A stretch of DNA of 64,000 nucleotides from Sinorhizobium meliloti (GTDB taxonomy: Bacteria; Pseudomonadota; Alphaproteobacteria; Rhizobiales; Rhizobiaceae): assembly GCF_035610345.1 (NCBI RefSeq), contig NZ_CP141212.1, positions 2,485,976 through 2,549,975 of the forward strand, given 5' to 3'. The notes under the pieces were generated by a model. The model was not told where the DNA came from and did no database searches. It saw only the letters and a program-made list of their open reading frames with translations. Shown here in pieces: positions 35,857 through 44,666 of the stretch (its first letter is position 1; the number at the start of each line of letters is the position of its first letter). The position numbers and the translations under genes are program-made.

Positions 35857-35974
35857 TCCGCATTTGTCGTTCCGGTGCGGCAGAGCAGCTAAGAAGATGT
35901 TTTAGCTTTGGATTTTTTACAGGGATTTCACGAGAACGACGCCGATGCCGCGGCCCCGCGGCCGGCTGCGCGAT

Positions 35975-36928
35975 CTAGACGCGGAGCAGATAGTCGGCCG
36001 TAGCCTCATCGGTGACGAGACCGTTGATGATCCTGCCCTTGAGTGCGGCGCGCAGCGCCTCGTATTTGCGCCTGCCCTTGGCGATCCCGATGACCGACGC
36101 GCGGTCGCGCGGCGGCAGCGGAACCGAGGCGACGCGCTCATTGATGCTGTCGGGCAGGAGCACGCCTTCATGGTCGAACATCCAACCGCAGATCTCGCCG
36201 GCAGCGCCCGCGGCCATCAGCCGTGCCATTTCATCGCGCGCCAGGAACCCGTCTTCGCAAAGCGGCGCGTCGGGCCCCAGTTCGCCGACGCCCACGAAGG
36301 CGGCGTCGGCCTCGGCGCCGAGTTCCAGGGCGATCTGCACCAGGCTCTGCTTGTGCAGGACTTCGCGCTCTTCCGGCGAGGAGACGAGAACCGGCAAGGG
36401 CATGGGAAAATGCCGCGCCTTGATCGTGTCCGCCATGCTGAAGATGACGTTGTAATAGGCAGCCGACCCGTCGAGCCGGATATTGCCGGTGAGCGAAACG
36501 ATACGGTGCTGCGGGCATTCCATCGACGGCAGCTGGTCGATGGTCGCCTTCAGCGTTCGGCCCGTGCCGATCGCGAGCACCACGGGCTCGGCCGACTTCA
36601 GCCAGCGCTCGATTTCCGCCGCTCCGGCCTCGGCGATTCCGACGGTCGTGGATTGGGAACCGGGGTCGCTCGGAACGACGTCGACATGCTTGAGGTCGTA
36701 TTTCTCCTTGAGACGCGCCGCCATTTCGAGGCAGGCGGCGATCGGATGGTCCAGGCGCACCTTGATCAGCCGCTCGGCCATGGCAAGCGACACGAGACGT
36801 TGCGCCGATTGCCGCGAAATTCCCATGACCGACGCAATCTCGTCCTGCGTCCGGCCGGCGACATAATAGAGCCAGCCTGCGCGGGCTGCATCGTCCAGCC
36901 TGTTGCTGCTTTCCGCCTTGCGTGCCAT
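35975..36928 (-). CDS. smoC: SorC/DeoR-type sugar-binding transcriptional regulator
   Basis: A 317-residue SorC-family regulator. The helix-turn-helix (GRTQDEIASVMGISRQSAQRL, about residues 26-46) is followed by the sugar-binding domain with VLAIGTGRTLKATIDQLPSM and VSLTGNIRLDGSAAY. The C-terminal AALKGRIINGLVTDEATADYLL is a family ending. The ATG at 36928 has GGGAGG upstream; frames further upstream lack support. It is upstream of smoE on the same strand and probably controls the operon in response to a phosphorylated or free polyol. Confidence 0.85.
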   Translation of the reverse strand: MARKAESSNRLDDAARAGWLYYVAGRTQDEIASVMGISRQSAQRLVSLAMAERLIKVRLDHPIAACLEMAARLKEKYDLKHVDVVPSDPGSQSTTVGIAEAGAAEIERWLKSAEPVVLAIGTGRTLKATIDQLPSMECPQHRIVSLTGNIRLDGSAAYYNVIFSMADTIKARHFPMPLPVLVSSPEEREVLHKQSLVQIALELGAEADAAFVGVGELGPDAPLCEDGFLARDEMARLMAAGAAGEICGWMFDHEGVLLPDSINERVASVPLPPRDRASVIGIAKGRRKYEALRAALKGRIINGLVTDEATADYLLRV

Positions 36929-37128
36929 CGATTGCCTCCCTTCCCCTTGATTTGCTGCCACTATTTTCCATGCGCTGTCAAACGGGGGGCGATATGCGGC
37001 GCGCCTTGGCACCGGCAAGGTCCGCTTTTCCAGGCTTTTGCAGCGGTTTGGAAGGAAATTTTACCGTTTGATAAAAAAATAAAGCGTGTTACCGTTCCAT
37101 CATCCTGAGAAAACATTGGGAGCCAAAA

Positions 37129-38490
37129 ATGGGAACGACGCAATCTGGGATTCTCGGCGGGCGGCTGCCGCTTGCCGAGTACGAAGCCAATTTCTCCGAC
37201 CTTCATGCGCCACTCGACAGGCACGAGGCGCTGGTCGCCGCGGACCGCTGTTATTTCTGTCATGACGCGCCCTGCATGACTGCCTGTCCCACCTCCATCG
37301 ACATCCCGCTCTTCATTCGCCAGATCGCGACGGGCAATCCGATCGGCTCGGCGAAAACGATCTTCGACCAGAACATACTTGGTGGCATGTGCGCCCGCGT
37401 CTGTCCCACCGAAACGCTCTGCGAAGAGGCCTGCGTACGCAACACGGCCGAGGAGCGGCCGGTCGAAATCGGCCGCCTGCAGCGCTACGCGACCGACATC
37501 GCAATGCGGGAGAACAAGCAATTCTATACGCGCGCCGCTCGTTCCGGCCGCAGGGTCGCCGTCGTCGGCGCCGGGCCGGCGGGGCTCGCCTGCGCGCATC
37601 GGCTGGCCGTAAAAGGCCACGACGTGGTGATCTACGACGCGCGCGAAAAATCCGGCGGCCTCAACGAATACGGCATCGCCGCCTATAAGGCGGTCGACGA
37701 CTTCGCCCAGAAAGAGGTCGAATACGTGCTTTCGGTCGGCGGCATCGAGGTCAGCCACGGCAAGGCGCTCGGCCGCGACTTCTCCCTTGCCGATCTGGTG
37801 GAAGAATTCGATGCCGTCTTTCTCGGCCTCGGTCTTGCCGGTGTCAATGCACTGCGGATCGAAGGCGAGAATGCCGAAGGCGTCGAGGATGCCGTCGACT
37901 TCATTGCCGCACTTCGCCAGTCGAAGACAAAGGCCGACATTCCGGTCGGCCGGCGCGTCGTGGTTCTCGGCGGCGGCATGACTGCGATCGACGCGGCCGT
38001 CCAGGCGAAGCTGCTCGGCGCCGAGGAAGTGACGATCTGCTACCGCCGCGGCAAGGAGCACATGAACGCCTCGGAATTCGAACAGGATCTCGCGGCTTCC
38101 AAGGGCGTCACCATCCGCCACTGGCTGCAGCCGAAGCGCATCGCCGTCAAGGACGGCAAGGTCGCCGGCATCGAACTCGACTACACCACGCTAGAGAACG
38201 GTAGGCTGACGACGACCGGCGAGACCGGAATCATTGCCGCCGACCAGATCTTCAAGGCCATCGGCCAGACCTTCGAGGCCTCCGGCCTCGGTGCGCTACG
38301 CATGGAAAGCGGACGCATCGCCGTCGATGCGGAAGGGCGCACCTCGCTCGACAAGGTCTGGGCCGGCGGTGACTGCGTGCTCGGGGGCGAGGACCTCACC
38401 GTTTCCGCCGTCGCGATGGGACGCGATGCCGCCGGATCGATCGACCGGGCTTTCGCCGCGGCTCAGCCGCTGGCGAGCGCCGTTGCTTGA
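37129..38490 (+). CDS. preT: NAD-dependent dihydropyrimidine dehydrogenase, PreT subunit
   Basis: A 453-residue flavoprotein matching the N-terminal part of mammalian dihydropyrimidine dehydrogenase. Cysteine clusters CYFCHDAPCMTACP and CARVCPTETLCEEACVRN bind Fe-S centres. AVVGAGPAGLACAHRLAVKG binds FAD and VVVLGGGMTAIDAAVQAKL binds NAD(P)H. WAGGDCVLGGEDLTVSAVAMG is the C-terminal FAD motif. With PreA it reduces uracil and thymine to their dihydro forms. GGGAG lies before the ATG; preA starts about 30 bases downstream. Confidence 0.94.
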   Translation: MGTTQSGILGGRLPLAEYEANFSDLHAPLDRHEALVAADRCYFCHDAPCMTACPTSIDIPLFIRQIATGNPIGSAKTIFDQNILGGMCARVCPTETLCEEACVRNTAEERPVEIGRLQRYATDIAMRENKQFYTRAARSGRRVAVVGAGPAGLACAHRLAVKGHDVVIYDAREKSGGLNEYGIAAYKAVDDFAQKEVEYVLSVGGIEVSHGKALGRDFSLADLVEEFDAVFLGLGLAGVNALRIEGENAEGVEDAVDFIAALRQSKTKADIPVGRRVVVLGGGMTAIDAAVQAKLLGAEEVTICYRRGKEHMNASEFEQDLAASKGVTIRHWLQPKRIAVKDGKVAGIELDYTTLENGRLTTTGETGIIAADQIFKAIGQTFEASGLGALRMESGRIAVDAEGRTSLDKVWAGGDCVLGGEDLTVSAVAMGRDAAGSIDRAFAAAQPLASAVA

Positions 38491-38521
38491 AAAGCAGAAC
38501 AGGATCGAGAGGACGAGAACA

Positions 38522-39835
38522 ATGGCTGATCTTCGCAACAATTTTGTCGGCATCAAATCCCCGAACCCGTTCTGGCTCGCCTCGGCGCCGCCGACGGACA
38601 AGGCCTACAACGTCGAACGCGCCTTCAAGGCAGGCTGGGGCGGCGTCGTCTGGAAGACCCTGGGTGAGGAAGGACCGCCCGTTGTCAATGTCAACGGCCC
38701 GCGCTACGGCGCGATCTGGGGCGCCGACCGGCGGCTGCTGGGTTTCAACAATATCGAACTCATTACCGACCGCGATCTCTATGTGAACCTGCGCGAAATG
38801 AAGCAGGTGAAGATGAACTGGCCGGACCGTGCCCTGATCGCCTCGATCATGGTGCCTTGCGAGGAGAACGCCTGGAAGGCGATCCTGCCGCTGGTCGAGG
38901 AGACCGGCGCCGACGGCATCGAGCTCAATTTCGGCTGTCCGCACGGCATGTCCGAGCGCGGCATGGGCTCGGCGGTCGGCCAGGTGCCGGAATATATCGA
39001 GATGGTGGTGCGCTGGTGCAAGCAATATACGCGCATGCCGGTCATCACCAAGCTGACGCCGAACATCACGGACATCCGCAAGCCCGCCCGCGCTGCCAAG
39101 GCCGGCGGCACCGACGCGGTATCGCTGATCAACACGATCAACTCGATTACCGGGGTCAATCTCGACACTTTCTCGCCGGAGCCCTCAATCGACGGCCGCG
39201 GCAGCCATGGCGGTTATTGCGGCCCGGCGGTGAAGCCGATCGCGCTCAACATGGTGGCCGAGATCGCCCGTGATCCCGAGACCCACGGCCTGCCGATTTC
39301 CGGCATCGGTGGCGTGACCACCTGGCGGGATGCGGCGGAATTCATGGTGCTCGGGGCCGGCAACGTGCAGGTCTGCACGGCGGCTATGACCTATGGCTTC
39401 AAGATCGTCCAGGAGATGATTACGGGCCTCTCCGACTGGATGGACGCCAAGGGCCATCGATCGCTCGACGACATCAGCGGCCGTGCCGTCCCGAACGTCA
39501 CCGACTGGCAATATCTCAACCTCAACTATATCGCCAAGGCGAAGATCGATCAGGACGCCTGCATCAAATGCGGCCGCTGTCATATCGCCTGCGAGGACAC
39601 TTCGCATCAGGCGATCACCCAATTCGTCAATGGCGTGCGTCATTTCGAGGTGATCGAGGAGGAATGCGTCGGCTGCAACCTCTGCGTCAATGTCTGCCCG
39701 GTGGAGAACTGCATCAACATGGAGCCGCTCGCGGCCGGCACGCTCGACCGGCGCACCGGGAAACCGGTCGACCCGAACTACGCCAACTGGACGACCCATC
39801 CGAATAATCCGATGGCCCGCCAGGCCGCCGAGTGA
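38522..39835 (+). CDS. preA: NAD-dependent dihydropyrimidine dehydrogenase, PreA subunit
   Basis: A 437-residue protein with an FMN-binding dihydroorotate-dehydrogenase-like barrel. GIKSPNPFWLASAPPT and GADGIELNFGCPHGM contain substrate contacts, and DAVSLINTINSITGVNLDTF lies in the active-site region. A C-terminal 2[4Fe-4S] ferredoxin domain has CIKCGRCHIAC and CVGCNLCVNVCPVENC. The ATG at 38522 is the family start; the frame opens upstream inside preT but without homology. It is the catalytic subunit for pyrimidine ring reduction. Confidence 0.95.
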   Translation: MADLRNNFVGIKSPNPFWLASAPPTDKAYNVERAFKAGWGGVVWKTLGEEGPPVVNVNGPRYGAIWGADRRLLGFNNIELITDRDLYVNLREMKQVKMNWPDRALIASIMVPCEENAWKAILPLVEETGADGIELNFGCPHGMSERGMGSAVGQVPEYIEMVVRWCKQYTRMPVITKLTPNITDIRKPARAAKAGGTDAVSLINTINSITGVNLDTFSPEPSIDGRGSHGGYCGPAVKPIALNMVAEIARDPETHGLPISGIGGVTTWRDAAEFMVLGAGNVQVCTAAMTYGFKIVQEMITGLSDWMDAKGHRSLDDISGRAVPNVTDWQYLNLNYIAKAKIDQDACIKCGRCHIACEDTSHQAITQFVNGVRHFEVIEEECVGCNLCVNVCPVENCINMEPLAAGTLDRRTGKPVDPNYANWTTHPNNPMARQAAE

Positions 39836-39897
39836 AGACATACGAGTGAGACGGAGGGCCGCCGGCATCGCCGGCGCCCTCCCGCGTTTCTATCGCG

Positions 39898-40920
39898 TCA
39901 AAACTCTATCACCACCTTGCCGAAGGGGCCGCGGTCGAGATGCGCGAGGGCCTCGGGGACTTCGGTGAACTTGTAACGGCTGTCGATGACGGGCTTCAGT
40001 CCAAGGCGATCGACGGCCCCGACCAGATCTTCGAGTGCTCTGCGGTGACCGACGCTGATACCCTGCACGACGGGAGACTTCAGGAGAAGCGGCCCGACGG
40101 GACCTGAGACCTCGAAGCCCTCGAGCACGCCGATCACCGAGATGCGCCCGTCCGGCGCGACTGCCTTCAGGGACTGGCCGAGCCCGGCGCCGCCGGCGAT
40201 CTCCAGAATGTGGTCGGCCCCATGGTCCCCGGTCAGCGCATAGACGCGCTCCACCCAGTCCTCCTCCAGGCGATTTATGCCGTGATCGGCACCGAGCGCA
40301 AAAGCCCGATCGAGCTTTTCGCGGCTGCTCGAGGTCACGATGACCTCGGCTCCGGTCGCCTTGGCGATTTGCAGCCCGAACAGCGCAACGCCGCCGGTGC
40401 CCTGCACGACGACACGGTCGCCCGCCCGCAGATGCCCCTTCTCGACAAGAGCGAACCAGGCGGTCAGGCCCGCACAGGGCAAGGTACTCGCCTCCGCCGC
40501 GTCGAGGCTCTTCGGCGCTGCGACGAACCAGCCTTCAGGGAAAACCACATATTCGGACAGGACGCCCGGATGCGCCCCTCCGAGCGTCTGATAGGCAGGC
40601 GTCCTGCCGGTGCCGGGTCGTAAGCCGTCAAGCCAACCGGGGGCGAAGGTGGAGATCACGCGATCGCCCGGCTGGAAGCGTGTCACGCTCTTGCCGACGG
40701 CCTCGACCACTCCGCTCATATCCGAGGCCGGCACGAAGGGGAAAGCGAGATCGAGCCCCATGCCGGTCTCCAGTACCAGCTTGTCGCGATAGTTGAGCGA
40801 TACGGCAAGCGTTCGCACGAGTATATCGTGCTCGCCGACCTCCGGCACCGGCCGTTCGGCACGCTTGAGATTGTGGGGGCCCACCGTCTGCGTGCTCCAT
40901 TCCTGCATCCATTTGGACAT
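39898..40920 (-). CDS. Zinc-independent MDR-family NAD(P)H-dependent oxidoreductase
   Basis: A 340-residue medium-chain dehydrogenase/reductase. The nucleotide-binding motif is VVVQGTGGVALFGLQIAKAT. The zinc-ligand pattern of true alcohol dehydrogenases (C-H and four structural cysteines) is missing: the catalytic-cysteine region reads VSLNYRDKLVLETG, as in quinone oxidoreductase-like members. So it is probably an NADPH-dependent reductase of quinones or enones. It is divergent from a LysR gene with about 100 bases between starts, a layout often seen when the regulator controls the reductase. Confidence 0.82.
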   Translation of the reverse strand: MSKWMQEWSTQTVGPHNLKRAERPVPEVGEHDILVRTLAVSLNYRDKLVLETGMGLDLAFPFVPASDMSGVVEAVGKSVTRFQPGDRVISTFAPGWLDGLRPGTGRTPAYQTLGGAHPGVLSEYVVFPEGWFVAAPKSLDAAEASTLPCAGLTAWFALVEKGHLRAGDRVVVQGTGGVALFGLQIAKATGAEVIVTSSSREKLDRAFALGADHGINRLEEDWVERVYALTGDHGADHILEIAGGAGLGQSLKAVAPDGRISVIGVLEGFEVSGPVGPLLLKSPVVQGISVGHRRALEDLVGAVDRLGLKPVIDSRYKFTEVPEALAHLDRGPFGKVVIEF

Positions 40921-41024
40921 GCTCGTTCCTTTTCATCCGTTGCGGTGAAGCGAGCATACTGTTGAACATTCGTCTTCGGTTGCGATATGATTTCCCATCA
41001 TTGGTTCCCAGGAGGACGCAATTC

Positions 41025-41924
41025 GTGGAGCGCTTCAACGGCATTTCAGTTTTCGTGGAAGTTGCCGATGCCGGCGGCTTTTCCGCCGCCGCCGCGCGAC
41101 TCAACCTTTCGCGCTCGGCCGTGGGCAAGACGGTATCCCGGCTCGAACGACGGCTCGGCGTGCGCCTCTTCCATCGCACCACACGGACGCAGAGTCTTAC
41201 CGAAGAAGGGCAGCTCTTCTACGAGAGCTGCCAAAAAGCGCTGGGCGAAATCAGAACGGCCGAAGACCTCCTCGAATCCGGGAAGCGGGAAATTCGCGGC
41301 CGCCTGCGCATCTCGATGCCGGTCCTCTTCGGCCGCCAATGCGTGGCGCCGCTGCTTCGCGACCTGTTGCGGGCGCATCCCCGTCTGGAACTCGATCTCT
41401 CCTTCAACGACCGGGTCGTGGACCTTCTCGACGAAGGCTTCGATCTCGCCATCCGCAACAGCCCGCTCGGCAACGGCTCCGGCCTGATGATGCGCACGGT
41501 GGCGGAACAGCGGATGACCGTCTGCGCCTCCCCTGCCTATCTTGAAACGCACGGCACGCCGAGAACGGTGGCCGAACTCGCAGCACATGAAGGCATCGTC
41601 TACGCCCGTGGAGGCGAGCCGCTATCCTGGTCCTTTCCGTCCGACGGCAAAGCGGCCGAAATCGTGCTGCCGCAAACGCGGCTGAGGCTCGATGATCTCG
41701 CCGCAATCGCCGATGCGGCTTCCGCCGGCCACGGCCTTGCCTGGCTGCCTTGCTGGCTGGTGCGCGAGCGCGTGCAGAAGGGCGAGCTTGTCCGCGTCCT
41801 CACCGACCGCCCCGGGCTGATCTTCAAGGCGCATGCGGTCTGGCCGCGAACGCAGCACATGCTGCCGAAACTGCGGGTGGTGATCGACAAACTCGCCGCA
41901 GGATTGCCGCGCATCATGGAGTAG
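41025..41924 (+). CDS. LysR-family transcriptional regulator
   Basis: A 299-residue LysR protein. The winged helix (VEVADAGGFSAAAARLNLSR, AVGKTVSRLERRLGVRLFHR) covers residues about 5-65, followed by the periplasmic-binding-like effector domain (RGRLRISMPVLFGRQ onward). It starts at GTG 41025, supported by AGGAGG 9 bases before; a TTG at 40962 is in frame but has no such site. It is divergent from the MDR reductase gene and may control it. The effector is unknown. Confidence 0.9.
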   Translation: MERFNGISVFVEVADAGGFSAAAARLNLSRSAVGKTVSRLERRLGVRLFHRTTRTQSLTEEGQLFYESCQKALGEIRTAEDLLESGKREIRGRLRISMPVLFGRQCVAPLLRDLLRAHPRLELDLSFNDRVVDLLDEGFDLAIRNSPLGNGSGLMMRTVAEQRMTVCASPAYLETHGTPRTVAELAAHEGIVYARGGEPLSWSFPSDGKAAEIVLPQTRLRLDDLAAIADAASAGHGLAWLPCWLVRERVQKGELVRVLTDRPGLIFKAHAVWPRTQHMLPKLRVVIDKLAAGLPRIME

Positions 41925-42028
41925 GACGGCATGGGACATGCGCACTCCGCGCAAGACCCGAAAAGCGAAACAATTCGTTTAGAAAACGTAAGTTGCCGGC
42001 ATCGGTGATCTGGTCAATAAGGAGGACA

Positions 42029-43747
42029 TTGACGCGAGCCTGTTTCGAGGCCGCCAGACCCAGGCAAGATTGTTTGACGATCCTATCCGCCAGCACGCGC
42101 AAGAAGATGCACCTGATTTCAGGGGCTGTGCTCGGCGTCTTTGTGCTCCTCCATTTCTCGAACCATGCGCTCGGCCTGGTGTCGATCGGAGCCATGGAAA
42201 CGGGCCGGCGGATCTTCACCTCGGTCTGGCAGAGCATCCCCGGAACGGCCCTCCTCTACGGCGCGTTGTTGCTGCATTTCCTGATGGCGCTCGACAGTCT
42301 CTACCGGCGGCAAACCTTCAGGATGCCTGTCGGCGAAGCCCTGAAGATCATCTTCGGCCTGAGCCTGCCCTTTCTGCTCATTCCTCACGTTGTCGCCGCC
42401 CGCGTGGAGCCGCTTCTTTCAGGTGTTTACCCCGACTACCCCGCAATCCTGCGCACGCTCTGGTCAAGCTCGTTCAACACCTCTCGCCAGTCGCTTGCAC
42501 TCATCGTCGTCTGGGGTCACGCCTGCCTTGGCGCCTGGTTCTGGATGCGCGGCCGCGCCTGGTTTCCGAAGTACGAAACGCTGCTCTATACCGTCGCCCT
42601 GCTGGTGCCGATCTTCGCACTGCTCGGCTTCGTCAACGGCGCCCGATCGCTGGAGCGCGACTACGCCGAACATGGCGGTTATGGCGACAGGGCCTATGCC
42701 AGCGAGGCACCTCGCGTCGACCCTGCCCTCCTCGATAGGATCAGGCTGGCATTCTATGGCGCCTTCGCAAGCCTGATCGGCGGCACCCTCGTTCTGCGCG
42801 CCCTGCCGGCGCGCGGCCGTATTCGCATTCGTTATCCGGACGGCCGGGTCGCTGCCGTCAGCCTCGGCTTCAGCGTTCTGGAGGCGAGTCGGGCGGCTGG
42901 AATCCCGCATGTGTCCGTCTGCGGCGGACGCGGCCGCTGCTCGACCTGTCGCGTGCGGATAACGCAGGGGCTCGAAGGCCAACCGACGCCGGAAGCCGCA
43001 GAACTCGCGACGCTGACCCGCATCGGCGCTCCCGAGAACGTACGCCTCGCCTGCCAGTTCCGCCCCGTGCACAATGTGAGCGTCGTGCCCATCCTCGACA
43101 CCGACAGCCTCGGGATCAAGACGCAGCTTGCCCGCCAGAACGCCGGCGGACGCGAGCGCCGCGTCGCAGTGCTCTTCTGCGACCTGCGTGATTTCACCCG
43201 CATCGCCGAACACCGGCTGCCCTACGACACGGTCTTTCTGCTCAACCGCTACTTCGAGGTCGTCGGCGAAGCCGTCGAAAGTTCCGGTGGCGTCGTCGAC
43301 AAGTTCATCGGCGACGGGGCGCTCGCGATCTTCGGACTGAAGGCCCCTCTGCCGGAGGCCTGCCGCCAGGCCCTCTCGGCCGCCGCCCGCTTGTCGCAGG
43401 GAATCCGGGCGCTCAACCAGACTTTCGAAGGGGAGCTCGAGCAGCCGCTGAGGCTCGCCATCGGCCTTCACGCGGGGCCGGCAATCATCGGCGAAATGGG
43501 CTACGGCCAGGCAACCTCGCTCACGGTCGTCGGCGACACGATCAACACCGCGAGCCGACTGGAAGGCCTCGCGAAGGAGCACGACGTCGAGCTTGCCGTT
43601 TCGGCCGAACTGGTCGAGCGCGCGGGTTTGAGCTTCGAAGGCCACAGACGGCTCGAAATCAGCCTGCGGGGCCGCAAGGCAACGCTTGAAACCTGGATCA
43701 TCGGTGACGCCGCGCAGCTCTCCCGATCCCTCCCCACAGCCGGATAG
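42029..43747 (+). CDS. cyaC: Redox-regulated membrane adenylate cyclase CyaC (di-haem anchor, [2Fe-2S], class III cyclase)
   Basis: A 572-residue protein starting at TTG, fixed by AAGGAGG at 42019-42025. Residues 27-205 form about six membrane helices carrying histidines H42, H46, H83, H120 and H164, suited to b-haem ligation as in SdhC-like anchors. Residues 265-355 are a plant-type ferredoxin domain with cysteines C298, C304, C307 and C342. Residues 376-550 are a class III cyclase domain with metal aspartates D385 (VLFCDLRDFT) and D429 (KFIGDGALAIF). S. meliloti CyaC is known as a quinone-responsive di-haem-anchored cyclase. The stop lies 1 base from the stop of the convergent TetR gene. 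Confidence 0.92.
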   Translation: MTRACFEAARPRQDCLTILSASTRKKMHLISGAVLGVFVLLHFSNHALGLVSIGAMETGRRIFTSVWQSIPGTALLYGALLLHFLMALDSLYRRQTFRMPVGEALKIIFGLSLPFLLIPHVVAARVEPLLSGVYPDYPAILRTLWSSSFNTSRQSLALIVVWGHACLGAWFWMRGRAWFPKYETLLYTVALLVPIFALLGFVNGARSLERDYAEHGGYGDRAYASEAPRVDPALLDRIRLAFYGAFASLIGGTLVLRALPARGRIRIRYPDGRVAAVSLGFSVLEASRAAGIPHVSVCGGRGRCSTCRVRITQGLEGQPTPEAAELATLTRIGAPENVRLACQFRPVHNVSVVPILDTDSLGIKTQLARQNAGGRERRVAVLFCDLRDFTRIAEHRLPYDTVFLLNRYFEVVGEAVESSGGVVDKFIGDGALAIFGLKAPLPEACRQALSAAARLSQGIRALNQTFEGELEQPLRLAIGLHAGPAIIGEMGYGQATSLTVVGDTINTASRLEGLAKEHDVELAVSAELVERAGLSFEGHRRLEISLRGRKATLETWIIGDAAQLSRSLPTAG

Positions 43748-43748
43748 G

Positions 43749-44390
43749 CTACTCCCGCACCTGCAGCCCGTCGACGAACAGCCGCTCGAGAAAGCGCGCG
43801 GCGTCCTCGAAGCGCCCTTCGCCGGCATTCTCCTGGCCGAGCACGGCGCGCACCTGAACGTCGAAGTCGGCATAATGCTGCGTCGTCGACCAGATGGCGA
43901 AGATGAGGTGATAAGGGTCGCATTTTGCGATCTTGCCGGCCTTGGCCCAGCTGCGGATAACCTCGGCCTTCTCGTCCACCAATTGCTTCAGCGGACCCTT
44001 GAGCTCGTCCACGATACGCGGGGCGCCCTGCAGGACCTCGTTGGCGAACAGCCGGCTTTCGCGCGGGAAGTCGCGCGCCATTTCGAGCTTGCGCCGGATA
44101 TAGCTGCGGATCTCGGCGACCGGGTTGCCCTCGGCATCGAACGCGCGCAGAGGATCGAGCCAGGTGTCGAGAACGCGGTCTATCAGCGCGCGATGCATCG
44201 CCTCTTTGGTGCGGAAATAATAGAGCAGGTTCGGCTTCGACATGCCCGCCACGTCAGCGATCTGATCGATCGTCGACCCGCGAAAGCCGTTTGCGGAAAA
44301 CACCTCCAGCGCGGCCTCGAGGATCTGCTCCTCCTTCTCCTCCTGGATGCGCGTGCGCCTCTGGGTTCTTGCCGCTCTCGGAAGTACCAT
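43749..44390 (-). CDS. RutR-like TetR-family regulator of pyrimidine catabolism
   Basis: A 213-residue TetR regulator. The DNA-binding domain has ILEAALEVFSANGFRGSTID, then QIADVAGMSKPNLLYYFRTK; the N-P-LLYYF variant is typical of RutR. The C-terminal part (KLEMARDFPRESRLFANEVL through SWAKAGKIAKCDPYHLIFAI) also fits the RutR/YcdC domain. RutR of E. coli senses uracil. The ATG at 44390 follows AGGGGACGAG. It is divergent from the ureidopropionase-type gene, with a RutR-like palindrome in between, so it probably represses pyrimidine degradation genes. Confidence 0.85.
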   Translation of the reverse strand: MVLPRAARTQRRTRIQEEKEEQILEAALEVFSANGFRGSTIDQIADVAGMSKPNLLYYFRTKEAMHRALIDRVLDTWLDPLRAFDAEGNPVAEIRSYIRRKLEMARDFPRESRLFANEVLQGAPRIVDELKGPLKQLVDEKAEVIRSWAKAGKIAKCDPYHLIFAIWSTTQHYADFDVQVRAVLGQENAGEGRFEDAARFLERLFVDGLQVRE

Positions 44391-44523
44391 CTCGTCCCCT
44401 GTCCAAGCCCCCAGCGAAAGACGTCGGCACAATTTGCCCAATATTCGGACGCGCCGATTTCTTGAGCAGTAACTCCTGTTTTTTTCTTTTTCCGGCTTGA
44501 GTGCCGCCACGGAAGTTGTAATG

Positions 44524-44539
44524 TTTACCAACCGGTCAA
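44524..44539. promoter_or_regulatory. Candidate RutR-type operator
   Basis: TTTACCAACCGGTCAA matches the reverse complement of the RutR consensus TTGACCANNTGGTCAA at 12 of 14 specified bases. It lies between the divergent RutR-like gene and the amidohydrolase gene. The core is an imperfect palindrome. Confidence 0.5.
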
Positions 44540-44666
44540 ATTATCAGTCAGATTGCCGACAAAGGCAACGCCTGATCGAAGGGCATCACAACAAGGCCCC
44601 GATTCGGCCGACGGGAACATGAGGGCTATCCCGGGGAGGGACTGGCCGACAATAGAGGAGAACGCC

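Noticed and set aside
39898..40920. Classical zinc alcohol dehydrogenase
   Set aside because: The catalytic and structural zinc cysteines are absent; it fits the zinc-independent MDR group.
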